From an uncultured Angelakisella sp. (GTDB taxonomy: Bacteria; Bacillota; Clostridia; Oscillospirales; Ruminococcaceae), in assembly GCA_934524965.1 (NCBI GenBank), contig CAKSYU010000028.1, forward strand, positions 1 to 24,671: a DNA stretch of 24,671 bases. Reading direction: 5' to 3'. This document shows positions 1 to 7,305 of this stretch, in pieces; positions within the stretch are counted from its first letter, which is position 1; each line of letters starts with the position of its first letter. The notes beneath the pieces are model-generated. The model saw only the letters and a list, made by a program, of their open reading frames with translations, ran no database searches and had not been told where the DNA came from. Position numbers and translations under genes: made by a program.

Positions 1-19
1 ACTCCTTTTGGCATAGCAA

Positions 20-70
20 AGCACCCCACTTGTTAGATAGTATATCATACTGTCTAACAAATGGGGTGCT
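20..70. repeat. 51-bp near-perfect palindrome
   Basis: The arms AGCACCCCA (20-28) and TGGGGTGCT (62-70) pair. After one mismatch the stem continues through TTGTTAGA / TCTAACAA and TAGTAT-type bases to a loop at about 44-46, so about 22 of 24 positions pair. No T-tract follows on the plus strand, so a simple terminator fits poorly. The inner part (GTTAGA...TCTAAC around TAGTATA) has the two-fold symmetry of a dimeric repressor operator. It lies 140 bases before the first gene. It may be a terminator of a gene to the left, an operator or a small repeat; which of these is not decided by the sequence. Confidence 0.6.
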
Positions 71-210
71 GTTCACGGCAGAGACCGGCGGCTTATTTTT
101 TTAGGGGATAGTTTTACCGCTTTGGGGCTGTGCTTTCCGTCCCTGTTCATACTTCCAGCCCTTTCGCGCATAGACTTTCGAGAAGATATTCCATGGAAAG
201 GAGGCTGCCT

Positions 211-1335
211 ATGCCGCGATTTGTCCGGAGGGACGCTGTACCGGCGCTGGGCTGCCTTGCCGGAGCGGTGCTGCTGATCGTCTATGCCCCTGCCGCTTCC
301 GCCGGCGCGGTGCGGGGACTTGCCGCCTGCGGCGGCATCATACTGCCGGCGGTATTCCCGTTTTTGGCAGTCTCGGTATTCCTGGCGGGCGCTGGCGGCG
401 CGGGGCTGGCGGCGGCGCTTTCCGGCATTGTCCGGCGGGGCTTCCGGCTGCCCGCGGAGACGGCTCCCGCCCTGCTGATGAGCTGGATCGGCGGGTACCC
501 GGCAGGGGCGAAAACGCTGGCGGAGCTGAAAAAGCAGGGGCTTCTCTCGGCACGGGAGGCGCAGAGCGGCGCGGTGGTGGTGATCCACAGCGGTCCCGCC
601 TATATGGTGGGGGTGGTGGGTGCCAATATTTTCGGCTCGGCGGGGGTGGGACTGCTGCTGTTTTTGTGCCAGCTTGCCGCGGGGCTGCTGACGGCGCGTA
701 TTTTTGCCATCGGCAGAGCCGTGCCGCCCCGGAAAGCGGTTCCCCCTGCCGGTAAAAAACCGGAGCCGACGGCGGCGCTGCTGGTGCGGTCGGTCGGTAC
801 GGCGGCGGGGACGGCGGTCAATATCTGTGCCTTCGTGGTGCTGCTGTCGGCATTTGCCGAGGTATTTGCCGCGTGCGGCATCTTCCCGCTGCTGGGGCGG
901 GGACTGGCGCTGCTCTCCGGCGGAAAAATAAGCGGTGAGACCGCCGACTGCCTGTTGACGGGGCTTCTGGAGATCTGCGCCGGAAGTGCTAAGGCAGCGG
1001 CGCTGCCGCCCTCCGAAGCCGCGAAGATCCTGCCGTTTTTGCTTTCCTTTGGCGGGCTTTCGGTGTGCTGTCAGGTGGCGGCGTGCTTTGGGGAGGACGC
1101 CCTGCCGTGGGGGAAGCTGCTGATGGGACGGCTGCTGCACGGGACGCTGACCGCGCTGATGGCGGCACCGTGGCTGAAGCGGGCGGCGGTGCAGGCGGTG
1201 ACCGGCGCGGCGATCCCTGCTTTTTCGGCGGGGCGAATGCTGTGGGGCAGCGGGGCGATGCTGCTGCTGTGCCTGCTGCTGGCGGCGCGCTGGGAGCGCG
1301 GGCTGCCGGAGGAGGGAATTGTTACCGGAAAGTAA
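211..1335 (+). CDS. YlbJ-like integral membrane protein (nucleoside-recognition/Gate family)
   Basis: A 374-residue, very hydrophobic protein with about eight to ten membrane segments and short loops. Residues 95-101 read GYPAGAK, followed by a LKKQGLLS segment and then HSGPAYMVGVVG. This order (GYP-GAK, then K.GL, then SGP..m.G.vG) is the signature of YlbJ, a membrane protein of Bacillus that is needed for sporulation and belongs to the nucleoside-recognition/Gate superfamily; its transported substrate is not known. Length is slightly below the usual ~400. The start at 211 is chosen because AAAGGAGG ends 7 bases upstream; the frame is open further upstream (an ATG at 193 overlaps this ribosome site). 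It is first in a co-directional series that runs to the terminator at 5820. Whether this organism sporulates cannot be told from here. Confidence 0.75.
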   Translation: MPRFVRRDAVPALGCLAGAVLLIVYAPAASAGAVRGLAACGGIILPAVFPFLAVSVFLAGAGGAGLAAALSGIVRRGFRLPAETAPALLMSWIGGYPAGAKTLAELKKQGLLSAREAQSGAVVVIHSGPAYMVGVVGANIFGSAGVGLLLFLCQLAAGLLTARIFAIGRAVPPRKAVPPAGKKPEPTAALLVRSVGTAAGTAVNICAFVVLLSAFAEVFAACGIFPLLGRGLALLSGGKISGETADCLLTGLLEICAGSAKAAALPPSEAAKILPFLLSFGGLSVCCQVAACFGEDALPWGKLLMGRLLHGTLTALMAAPWLKRAAVQAVTGAAIPAFSAGRMLWGSGAMLLLCLLLAARWERGLPEEGIVTGK

Positions 1336-1352
1336 ATTCGGCGGTAAGACGG

Positions 1353-1381
1353 TTCCCAGCGGGGAAACGGTGTGGTATAAT
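1353..1381 (+). promoter_or_regulatory. Putative sigma-A promoter before the 73-aa gene
   Basis: TTCCCA (1353-1358), 17 bases, then a perfect TATAAT (1376-1381). The -10 is consensus and the -35 is weak. A transcript from here would carry the hairpin-rich repeat at 1431-1509 in its leader. Confidence 0.5.
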
Positions 1382-1430
1382 GGGGTCGAAAAATGCGGCG
1401 GGATAAAACGGTGAGATGGTGCGAGGGGAG

Positions 1431-1509
1431 CGCCCGCAGGACGCTCCGGCGCAGCCGGAGCCGGCGGCGAAGCCGCCGAAGCCGCCGCAGGCGGCTTGCC
1501 CTGCGGGCG
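1431..1509. repeat. 79-bp G+C-rich multi-hairpin repeat (REP-like)
   Basis: Outer arms CGCCCGCAGG (1431-1440) and CCTGCGGGCG (1500-1509) are exact reverse complements. Inside are three smaller hairpins: CTCCGG/CCGGAG (1444-1449, 1455-1460), GGCGGC/GCCGCC (1463-1468, 1472-1477) and GCCGCC/GGCGGC (1481-1486, 1490-1495). The left half recurs at 6396-6434 with only a few differences, so this is a dispersed element and not a single terminator. It fills most of the 292-base gap between 1335 and 1628, where no gene is seen. Confidence 0.7.
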
Positions 1510-1627
1510 TCTGAGCCCCGCCGCAGCGTATGGGGGAAGAAGCGGATACATGCCCCGCCTGAAAGCAGGACAGGACTGAATGATCCGCACGAGGTGTGGG
1601 TGGAACACAAAAAGGGAGGAAGTAAAA

Positions 1628-1849
1628 ATGGGCAGCAAATTTTTTGACCGGGAGATAGACCCCGCGTGCCGCTACTGCGCCGTGGGGACACCCAATGTGG
1701 ATAAGGATTTTGTGCTGTGCCCCAAGCGGGGGGTCATGGCGGCGGACGACCACTGCGCCGCGTTCCGTTATGACCCGCTGCGGCGGGAGATCCGGCGGGC
1801 GCCGAAGCTGCCTGCCGGAGATTACCGTCCCGAGGACTTTGTGCTGTAA
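1628..1849 (+). CDS. Small four-cysteine protein, possible zinc or iron-sulfur site
   Basis: A 73-residue soluble protein with Cys14-x2-Cys17, Cys31 (in LCPKRG) and Cys43 (in DHC). Four cysteines at this spacing could hold one zinc or an iron-sulfur cluster, but this is inferred from spacing alone. The C-terminal third is basic then acidic (REIRRAPKL, then DYRPEDF). The start at 1628 follows AGGGAGGAAGTAAAA. The frame is open back to 1580, but that extension has no good ribosome site. I do not recognise a named family beyond small conserved Firmicute proteins of this shape. It lies between the YlbJ-like gene and the amidase with no overlap. Confidence 0.7.
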   Translation: MGSKFFDREIDPACRYCAVGTPNVDKDFVLCPKRGVMAADDHCAAFRYDPLRREIRRAPKLPAGDYRPEDFVL

Positions 1850-1992
1850 AGCACCGGCGGAGTGAGTGGAGGTCGCGCCGCAGCGGGGAGGGCTGCCCGT
1901 CAGGGTCAGCACGATGGGAAGCGGAGGCGCGCCCGATGGAAGAAGCGTATCCCCTTTTATCGGGGAAGGCATAGACCAGCGAGGAAACCGAA

Positions 1993-4542
1993 ATGAAGCA
2001 GAAAACCGGAAAACTGACTGTAATTACCGTACTGCTGCTCACCCTGTGCATCGGGGCGGGCGCCATTGGGCTGCCCCGCCTGCTGGGGGAGAGTATTTCG
2101 CTGCCCGAGGCGGCGGAGCCGGCGCTTTCCGGCACCGCGCTGTGGGTTGGCATGGACGAGCTGCCGCTGGTAATTTCTGCAGAGAAAGCCAGTACAGATG
2201 CGGTAAATCCCCCTCAGCTTTCGGCACGGGAACGGGAGAAAGCCGAAAAAGAGGCGCTGCGGCAGTTGCTCATCTTTGCGCGGGAGAACCGCATAGAGAC
2301 GCTGTACTGGCAGGTGGCGGACGAGGAGGATTACGCCCGCCTGGAGCTGCTGTGCAAGGCGGCGAGCGGCAGCCCTGCCGTATGGGCGGCGGTGACGGGG
2401 GACTACACCCCGACCAAAAAGCTGAAGACCCAGCCAGCCGGTGTGGCGCTGCTGGGGGACGGGCTGACCGCTGCCGGGATACAGAGTAAGCTGGAGGGAC
2501 TGGCGGAAAGCGACCTGCCGCTGGCGCTGCGCTGTGACGCTGCCCTGACCGGCGAGGAACTGACCACGCTGACCGAACAGTTTGGGATAAGCCGCCTGCT
2601 GCCGGTGCTGCCGGACTATGCCGGTAAGGACTACATGACGCTGTGCGAGGGCTGGCAGAACACCGGCGCCGAGGTGACGCCGGTGGTGACGGCGCTGCAA
2701 AGCGGCGTGACCGGCAGCCAACTTTTCTATAACGGGAGAAATAATAAGACGGCGGGCTTTGTGCTGGCAAACTACGGCGAGATAAGCGGCGACACCGCCG
2801 CAAGGGGTCTGCTGCTGAGCTATACAGCGGCGGCGGAGACTAAGCCGCTGACGGCGGTCTCGCTGGAATATGAAAAGTCGCTGCACATTGGCTACCCCAG
2901 CAATAACGCGACCATCTATACCGCGGGGCTGTTCATTATGGGCACCAGCGACCCCGACGCGGAGCTGACGATGAACGGCAAGATGGTGGAGCGCACCGGC
3001 GAGGGCGGCTGCTTTGGCGTGGCTGTAACGCTGAGCTACGGCAGCAATACCTTTACCTTCCGCAACGGCGGCGAAACGCAGACCCTGACCGTCCGGCGTG
3101 CCGACAGCGGCAGCGGGACGACCTCTACCTTGACCTCCCGCTTCCCGACCAGCGACGCGGCGGTATGGGCGGGGCAGGAGCTGACTTTCCGCTGTGTGGC
3201 GCCCAGCGGCAGTAAGGTCACGGCGGTCATCAACGGACAGACCGTGACGATGCAGCAGGCGGCGGCGACCGCCAAGAACGGTGTTGCCGCGACCTACAAG
3301 GGCGTTTACAAGGTGCCGTCCGATCTGCCTGCCGGAAAGCTGCAGGACTGGGGACCAATTAAATACACGCTGGTGTGGAACGGTAAGACCACGACCTATG
3401 AATCTGCCGGCAGGCTGTACGCCGCCGGTGCCGATACCACGCCCGCGGTGCTGGCGGATACCGAGAATGTGAGCCTGCTGACCGACTATACCGATGACAG
3501 CAGCTTTATTGCGACCTACCACCGCGGGGCAAGGATCCCGATGGTGAGCTGCTTCCAGTACAACGGAACCATCTTCTACGAGGTGGCGGGGGGCTACATC
3601 AGCAGTGACCGTGCCACTGTGGCGCCGGAGCCTGCCGTGACTGAAACGGTGATCGGGAGCGTGACAAGCGTGACCGAGGGACGGCTGACCACCATAACGC
3701 TGCCCTGCGGCAGCTACCCTGCCGCGACCGCCAAGCGGGAGGGAAACTTGCTGACCGTGTATCTGGAGAATACCGCCCTGCCGCAGAGCACCGAGGGCAT
3801 AGCCGCCCCGATGGTGACCGAAGCCCGCTGGGAGGCGGCGGAGGGCGGGGTGAACCTGCTGCTGACGCTGGACGAGGAGAACTACTGGGGCTATGACCTG
3901 CAATATACCGAGGAGGGCGACCTGCTGTTTTCGCTGAAGCAGCCGCCGAGACTGAGCGCGACGGCGGGCAAGCCGCTGGAGGGCGTGACGGTGATGGTAG
4001 ACCCGGGACACGGCAACAAGGACTGCGGTGCTTACGGCGCGGCGGGACTTTACGGTCCTGCCGAGGCGGAGCTGAACCTGGCGGTGAGCCTGGCGCTGCG
4101 TGACCGGCTGGAGCAGATGGGGGCGACGGTCATCATGACCAGAGAGACCGACGACCGCAGCGTGCCGAAGATCGTGCTGGACGAGCGGGTGGAAATGGCG
4201 GTGGAGGCAAAGCCGGACTTTTTCCTTTCCGTCCACCATAACAGCACGGGGCTGACCAAAAATGTGACTGCCGACTGGACGGTGAGCTATTACTGCGAAC
4301 CGCAGAGTGAGAGCTATGCTGCCAATCTGGCGGCGGCGGTGACCGGCGCGACCGACCGTGACACCGACGGCGAGGAGTGGGGCTACTACTATGTGACCCG
4401 ACTGGGCTTCTGTCCGGCGGTGCTGTTTGAGGTAGGGTTTATCCCTAACCCGACGCAGTACGAGGCGTGCGCCGACTGGGAGACCATCTGCGAGACGGCT
4501 TCCGGCTTGGCGGAGGGACTGCTGCGAAGCGTACCGCGGTAA
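1993..4542 (+). CDS. Secreted multidomain N-acetylmuramoyl-L-alanine amidase (Amidase_3)
   Basis: An 849-residue exported cell-wall hydrolase. Residues 1-30 form a signal peptide or membrane anchor (KQKTGK then a hydrophobic run). The C-terminal Amidase_3 domain covers about 663-845. Zinc ligands are His673 (in DPGHG, 670-674), Glu691 and His748 (SVHHN); Glu813 (LFEVGF) is the catalytic acid. All expected residues are present, so cleavage of the bond between N-acetylmuramate and L-alanine in peptidoglycan is well supported. The first ~290 residues look like an alpha/beta barrel-type region with no clear active site. Next comes an Ig-like stalk with YPSNNATIYTAG and NGKMVERTG at ~300-365, then SH3/AMIN-like beta domains up to ~655. 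This is much longer than simple amidases. The ribosome site is GAGGAAAC just before ATG. Confidence 0.9.
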   Translation: MKQKTGKLTVITVLLLTLCIGAGAIGLPRLLGESISLPEAAEPALSGTALWVGMDELPLVISAEKASTDAVNPPQLSAREREKAEKEALRQLLIFARENRIETLYWQVADEEDYARLELLCKAASGSPAVWAAVTGDYTPTKKLKTQPAGVALLGDGLTAAGIQSKLEGLAESDLPLALRCDAALTGEELTTLTEQFGISRLLPVLPDYAGKDYMTLCEGWQNTGAEVTPVVTALQSGVTGSQLFYNGRNNKTAGFVLANYGEISGDTAARGLLLSYTAAAETKPLTAVSLEYEKSLHIGYPSNNATIYTAGLFIMGTSDPDAELTMNGKMVERTGEGGCFGVAVTLSYGSNTFTFRNGGETQTLTVRRADSGSGTTSTLTSRFPTSDAAVWAGQELTFRCVAPSGSKVTAVINGQTVTMQQAAATAKNGVAATYKGVYKVPSDLPAGKLQDWGPIKYTLVWNGKTTTYESAGRLYAAGADTTPAVLADTENVSLLTDYTDDSSFIATYHRGARIPMVSCFQYNGTIFYEVAGGYISSDRATVAPEPAVTETVIGSVTSVTEGRLTTITLPCGSYPAATAKREGNLLTVYLENTALPQSTEGIAAPMVTEARWEAAEGGVNLLLTLDEENYWGYDLQYTEEGDLLFSLKQPPRLSATAGKPLEGVTVMVDPGHGNKDCGAYGAAGLYGPAEAELNLAVSLALRDRLEQMGATVIMTRETDDRSVPKIVLDERVEMAVEAKPDFFLSVHHNSTGLTKNVTADWTVSYYCEPQSESYAANLAAAVTGATDRDTDGEEWGYYYVTRLGFCPAVLFEVGFIPNPTQYEACADWETICETASGLAEGLLRSVPR

Positions 4543-4560
4543 GAACAAAAAAGATTTGGA

Positions 4561-4585
4561 CGGCGCGCCCCCGTGGGGCGCGCCG
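4561..4585. terminator. Strong G+C hairpin after the amidase
   Basis: CGGCGCGCCCC (4561-4571) and GGGGCGCGCCG (4575-4585) form a perfect 11-bp stem with a 3-base loop. Only CTTTG follows, so it lacks a proper T-tract. It may slow polymerase or stabilise the amidase mRNA 3' end and need not stop transcription. Confidence 0.5.
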
Positions 4586-4667
4586 CTTTGAAAACAGGGA
4601 AGACCGGAAGAAGGGGCGTAACAAAGATATTGCAGAGATCCGGCAAGGAGAGAAAGGGGGCGCTGCC

Positions 4668-5378
4668 ATGCGGCGGGAGCTGTGGTTGAACGGTATGGAC
4701 CTGAGCTACGAGTGGGAGAAAAAATGGGTGAAGAACCTGAACCTGCGGGTGCGCCCTGATGGGAGTATTCATGTTTCCACGGCGGGGTGGGTGCCTCCGG
4801 CGGCGGTGGACGACTTTGTGAGGAGCCGCGCCGACCTGATACAGAAAGCCCGCCTGCGCTGGCAGAACGAGCGTCCGAGCGAAGCCTTTGAGGTGGAGGA
4901 CGGCGCGGTACTGCCCTGCATGGGGCGGGAGATGACGCTGACGTTGCGAAGGGGCAGCCTGAAGGGGGCGGCGGTGCAGGGCGACCGGCTGGTGCTGATG
5001 CTGCCCGATCCGACCGACCGGAAAGCGGCGGAACGCCTTTTTGCGGGGTGGTGGAAGGAGACCTGCGAGGCGGTTTTTGCGGCGGCGCTGGAAAAGTGGT
5101 ACCCCCGCTTTGCGCGATGGAACATTCCGAAGCCGGTGCTGCGCCACCGCCGCATGAAGAGCCGCTGGGGGAGCTGCCAGCCAGCCACGGCGGTCATTAT
5201 GATGAACGAGCGGCTGCTGCACGCCCCGCCGGAGTGTACCGAATACATCATGGTGCATGAGTTGGCGCATCTGGTGCGGGCAGACCATTCACCGGCGTTC
5301 CACGCGGTCGTGACTGAGGTGATGCCGGACTGGAAAGCGCGCAAAAAGCGGCTGCAGGAGACGAAAATTCCGCTATAA
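4668..5378 (+). CDS. YgjP/DUF45-family M48-like zinc metallopeptidase
   Basis: A 236-residue soluble protein. The motif HELAH at 197-201, followed by His207 in ADHSPAF, supplies three zinc ligands and the catalytic Glu198. Just before it, HRRMKSRWGSC is the conserved segment of the YgjP-like (DUF45) family, sometimes called SprT-like. The N-terminal ~90 residues have the family's beta-rich RKNLNLRV-type strand (here VKNLNLRVRPDG). The likely role is a cytoplasmic zinc protease or peptidase of unknown substrate. The start at 4668 is chosen for the GAAAGGGGG site 8 bases upstream; the open frame runs back to 4467 inside the amidase gene but has no ribosome site there. Confidence 0.85.
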   Translation: MRRELWLNGMDLSYEWEKKWVKNLNLRVRPDGSIHVSTAGWVPPAAVDDFVRSRADLIQKARLRWQNERPSEAFEVEDGAVLPCMGREMTLTLRRGSLKGAAVQGDRLVLMLPDPTDRKAAERLFAGWWKETCEAVFAAALEKWYPRFARWNIPKPVLRHRRMKSRWGSCQPATAVIMMNERLLHAPPECTEYIMVHELAHLVRADHSPAFHAVVTEVMPDWKARKKRLQETKIPL

Positions 5379-5469
5379 ACGGGATAAAACGACGAAATTA
5401 TACAAATTGTAATGAAAACAATAGCGATAGAATTAGAGAAAAGCGGCGGCACGGCTGACGAGGTGAGAT

Positions 5470-5799
5470 ATGGCGACGCATGAATTTGGCATAATGCCGG
5501 CGGCACCGGCGGCGGGACAGCGGTTTGAGAAATATGAGCCGGGGAAATACCATTGTATCCGTGTGGACGATGCAGAGATAGAGCGGCTGCAGCCCGAGAC
5601 GCTGGGGCTGGAATTATACTGGCATACGGTGGACCGTGCTGGCAAGGGGCTTGCCTATACAGGCATTACGCTGATACCGCCCGCGGCGCTGCCGAAGCTG
5701 CGGGAGACGGTGCGGCGGCAGGACGGCATGGCGGAGCTGGCGGCACTGCTGCGGCGTGCCGAGCGGGAGAATAAGTGGGTGATCCACTATGGAATTTGA
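5470..5799 (+). CDS. Hypothetical 109-aa protein
   Basis: A soluble protein with no signal peptide or membrane segment; I do not recognise its family. The N-terminal part has GKYHCIRVDD, the middle LGLELYWHTVD and GLAYTGITLIPP, and the C-terminus an amphipathic helix (LAALLRRAERENKW) ending VIHYGI. GAGGTGAGAT stands directly before the ATG. It is the last gene of the plus-strand series and is followed at once by a two-way terminator. It is the only confident gene in the window that stops with TGA. Its final ~19 codons recur, mutated, at 6431-6488, so a second copy of this gene once existed nearby. Confidence 0.7.
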   Translation: MATHEFGIMPAAPAAGQRFEKYEPGKYHCIRVDDAEIERLQPETLGLELYWHTVDRAGKGLAYTGITLIPPAALPKLRETVRRQDGMAELAALLRRAERENKWVIHYGI

Positions 5800-5819
5800 T
5801 CGCAGTTACCCGTAAACAG

Positions 5820-5847
5820 AAAAAAGCACCCGTGGGGGTGCTTTTTT
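5820..5847. terminator. Bidirectional intrinsic terminator
   Basis: AAAAAAGCACCC (5820-5831) and GGGTGCTTTTTT (5836-5847) form a perfect stem with a 4-base loop and T runs on both strands. It separates the convergent 109-aa gene and the acetyltransferase. Confidence 0.92.
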
Positions 5848-5858
5848 AGTGGGGAGCC

Positions 5859-6293
5859 TTAAAAAACCAGCTCCATGACGATCTCATCTTCTTCGACTTC
5901 ACCGGTGTGCCGAAAGCCGAACTTTTCGTACAGCTTTTTTGCGGGTTCATCGCCATCGACATAGCAGAGGACGACTTTGCGGAATACGCCGTCGGCTTTC
6001 ATTTTTTGCAGAATAAGCCGGACGGCTTCGGTTCCGTACCCCCTTTGCTGGTAACGGCAGTCGACGAAAAACTGCGAGAAATTGTACGCATGAAGCTCGT
6101 CCAGATCGTAGTACAATGCCATTCCGACCGTTGTTTCATCATTACAGATGAGGAGTGCTTCGCTGCGGCTGTTCCGGCAGGCGTAAGCCCTGGCGAGAAT
6201 AGCGTCGCAGTCGGCGACATATTTGCGCTGATCTTCCCGAACACGAAGTCCGCACCGCCAGTTTTCCGGTGTGATCGGCTGTAAATGGATCAA
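5859..6293 (-). CDS. GNAT N-acetyltransferase, Blt/diamine acetyltransferase-like
   Basis: 144 residues covering one complete GNAT fold. The acetyl-CoA loop is QQRGYG at 82-87, followed by an alanine/glutamate helix. Motif B is AKKLYEKFGFRHTGE (118-132), ending with beta strand EDEIVMELVF. The opening (LQPITPENW, then LRVREDQRKYVADCD) matches the start of the Blt/PaiA group, which acetylate spermidine, spermine or other small amines; substrate is inferred from this similarity only. The start codon is TTG at 6293, supported by CAGGAGG 8 bases upstream and by the family N-terminus beginning right there. It is a single-gene unit with its own promoter and a shared terminator at 5820-5847. Confidence 0.88.
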   Translation of the reverse strand: MIHLQPITPENWRCGLRVREDQRKYVADCDAILARAYACRNSRSEALLICNDETTVGMALYYDLDELHAYNFSQFFVDCRYQQRGYGTEAVRLILQKMKADGVFRKVVLCYVDGDEPAKKLYEKFGFRHTGEVEEDEIVMELVF

Positions 6294-6342
6294 GGGGATC
6301 GCCTCCTGTGAGGTAAAGTCTCTGATGATTTTTGCTGGTCAA

Positions 6343-6371
6343 ATTATAGCAGATGGTGCAGGAAAAATCCA
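6343..6371 (-). promoter_or_regulatory. Putative promoter of the acetyltransferase
   Basis: On the minus strand TGGATT (6371-6366), 17 bases, then a perfect TATAAT (6348-6343), about 50 bases before the TTG start. The -10 is strong and the -35 weak. Confidence 0.6.
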
Positions 6372-6395
6372 CTGGAAAAGGGGGACGGGGCAAGT

Positions 6396-6434
6396 CGCCC
6401 GCAGGGCGCTCCGGCGCAGCTGGAGCCGACGGAG
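6396..6434. repeat. Partial second copy of the 1431-1469 repeat
   Basis: The 39 bases starting CGCCCGCAGG match 1431-1469 with about five substitutions, including the CTCCGG-CGCAG hairpin core. The right half of the element is missing. It runs directly into the gene fragment at 6431-6488, which suggests the two came in or were rearranged together. Confidence 0.65.
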
Positions 6435-6488
6435 CTGCTGCGGTGTGCCGAGCAGGAGAATAAGTGGGTGGTCCACTATGGAATATAA
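6431..6488 (+). pseudogene. Remnant 3' end of a duplicate of the 109-aa gene
   Basis: The reading frame ELLRCAEQENKWVVHYGI plus TAA matches the last residues of the 5470-5799 protein (ALLRRAERENKWVIHYGI). The DNA identity is about 48 bases with a few substitutions and stops at the stop codon. No start or upstream part of the gene remains, so it cannot be expressed as a protein. It is a dead duplicate about 690 bases from the parent. Confidence 0.7.
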
Positions 6489-6491
6489 GGT

Positions 6492-6525
6492 AATCCTCCG
6501 CATGGGTGAGCTCATGCGGAGGATT
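6492..6525. terminator. 13-bp hairpin, probable two-way terminator
   Basis: AATCCTCCGCATG (6492-6504) and CATGCGGAGGATT (6513-6525) are exact reverse complements with an 8-base loop. T-tracts are weak on both sides. It lies just past the ancestral 3' end of the minus-strand lipoprotein gene (TAA at 6539-6541) and just past the plus-strand gene remnant. Confidence 0.6.
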
Positions 6526-6582
6526 TATGATGCCCATGTTATTTTTTTAGCGCGTTATATTGTTCGGCAAAGCCATCAGATT

Positions 6583-7143
6583 TTATAGAGAATAAATAAT
6601 TTGTAGTGGGGCTATTGCTGTCTTCAATATAGAAAAGTGTAACTGAACCCTCGATCTGGCTAAAGAATCTATTACCGTGGAAATATAATTTGGATCAATA
6701 AAAATTCTATCAGAACCACAATACATAGTTCCTGTAAAACTGTAGTCTGTACCATCGGAGGTTCTCATTTTAATATTGTAAATGTCATTATAAGAGTTAG
6801 AGTTGTTTTTTACTGGTGATGATCCATATTCAAGCATATGAATAGAAATGTTTTCTTTATCAACTACCACTTTGACAAAGAGTTCGGAATCTGTGGTCGC
6901 GCTGTTGCAAAAGCTTCCTATTGTTGCGGTTACAATGTAACCATAATCTGTAGGCTGCTTAAATTCATCTACATAGTACTGTGTTCCCCATGGAACATAG
7001 ACATCTTCATCACTTGAACCATTTTCAGGAGTTTGCTGCGGCGGAATGTCTGCATTGGAAGCAGTTTGGTTTTCACCTTTGGTGCAGGCACTCAAAGATA
7101 ACAACAGTATAATTGCTATAATGGCAAGCCAAGTCTTTTTCAT
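6583..7143 (-). CDS. Hypothetical lipoprotein with a frameshifted C-terminus
   Basis: Starts MKKTWLAIIAI and has a lipobox LSAC, so it is a membrane-attached lipoprotein. A Ser/Gln/Pro-rich linker follows, then a beta-rich domain (ELFVKVVVD, then NIKMRTSDGTDYSFTG, then DRIFIDPNY). The open frame gives 186 residues, but the tail after DSLA is odd. Reading one frame over from about 6655-6665 gives QIEGSVTLFYIEDSNSP, then NYLFSIKSDGFAEQYNALKK and TAA at 6539-6541. That is a natural continuation of the domain and implies a one-base deletion; the intact protein would be ~201 residues. The gene is strikingly A+T-rich (about 30-38% G+C by eye) against ~60% around it, which suggests recent transfer. 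The start at 7143 is preferred to GTG at 7152 because AAGGAAG is 8 bases away. Function is unknown. Confidence 0.75.
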   Translation of the reverse strand: MKKTWLAIIAIILLLSLSACTKGENQTASNADIPPQQTPENGSSDEDVYVPWGTQYYVDEFKQPTDYGYIVTATIGSFCNSATTDSELFVKVVVDKENISIHMLEYGSSPVKNNSNSYNDIYNIKMRTSDGTDYSFTGTMYCGSDRIFIDPNYISTVIDSLARSRVQLHFSILKTAIAPLQIIYSL

Positions 7144-7176
7144 CAGATACACTTCCTTTATATAGAGATTATAAAA

Positions 7177-7206
7177 ATTTTACCATACTGGAAGAAAAAA
7201 GGTCAA
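7177..7206 (-). promoter_or_regulatory. Promoter of the lipoprotein gene
   Basis: On the minus strand TTGACC (7206-7201), 18 bases, TAAAAT (7182-7177), about 33 bases before the start codon. It is divergent from the promoter at 7233-7261. Confidence 0.65.
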
Positions 7207-7232
7207 CAAAAGGCAAAGCGGAAGAATATTGA

Positions 7233-7261
7233 TTGACACGGTGGGGGAATGGTGCTATAAA
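7233..7261 (+). promoter_or_regulatory. Strong sigma-A promoter of the CLC gene
   Basis: A perfect TTGACA (7233-7238), 17 bases, TATAAA (7256-7261), about 45 bases before the GTG start. This is the closest to consensus of the promoters seen in the window. No fluoride riboswitch fits in the short leader. Confidence 0.8.
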
Positions 7262-7305
7262 TAAGAGGATTTTGTAAAACAGAACCGGAGAGGAGGGCAC
7301 GGAGC

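Noticed and set aside
73..1638. 521-codon minus-strand open frame
   Set aside because: Arg/Gln/Pro-rich shadow of the YlbJ-like gene and the G+C repeat; no ribosome site or motif.
1957..4548. 863-codon open frame on the minus strand
   Set aside because: It is the shadow of the amidase gene in high-G+C DNA: rich in Arg, His and Gln, with no domain motif. The plus-strand amidase has all catalytic residues.
7201..7305. Fluoride riboswitch before the CLC gene
   Set aside because: The leader after the -10 is about 40 bases, and the conserved riboswitch bases are not seen.
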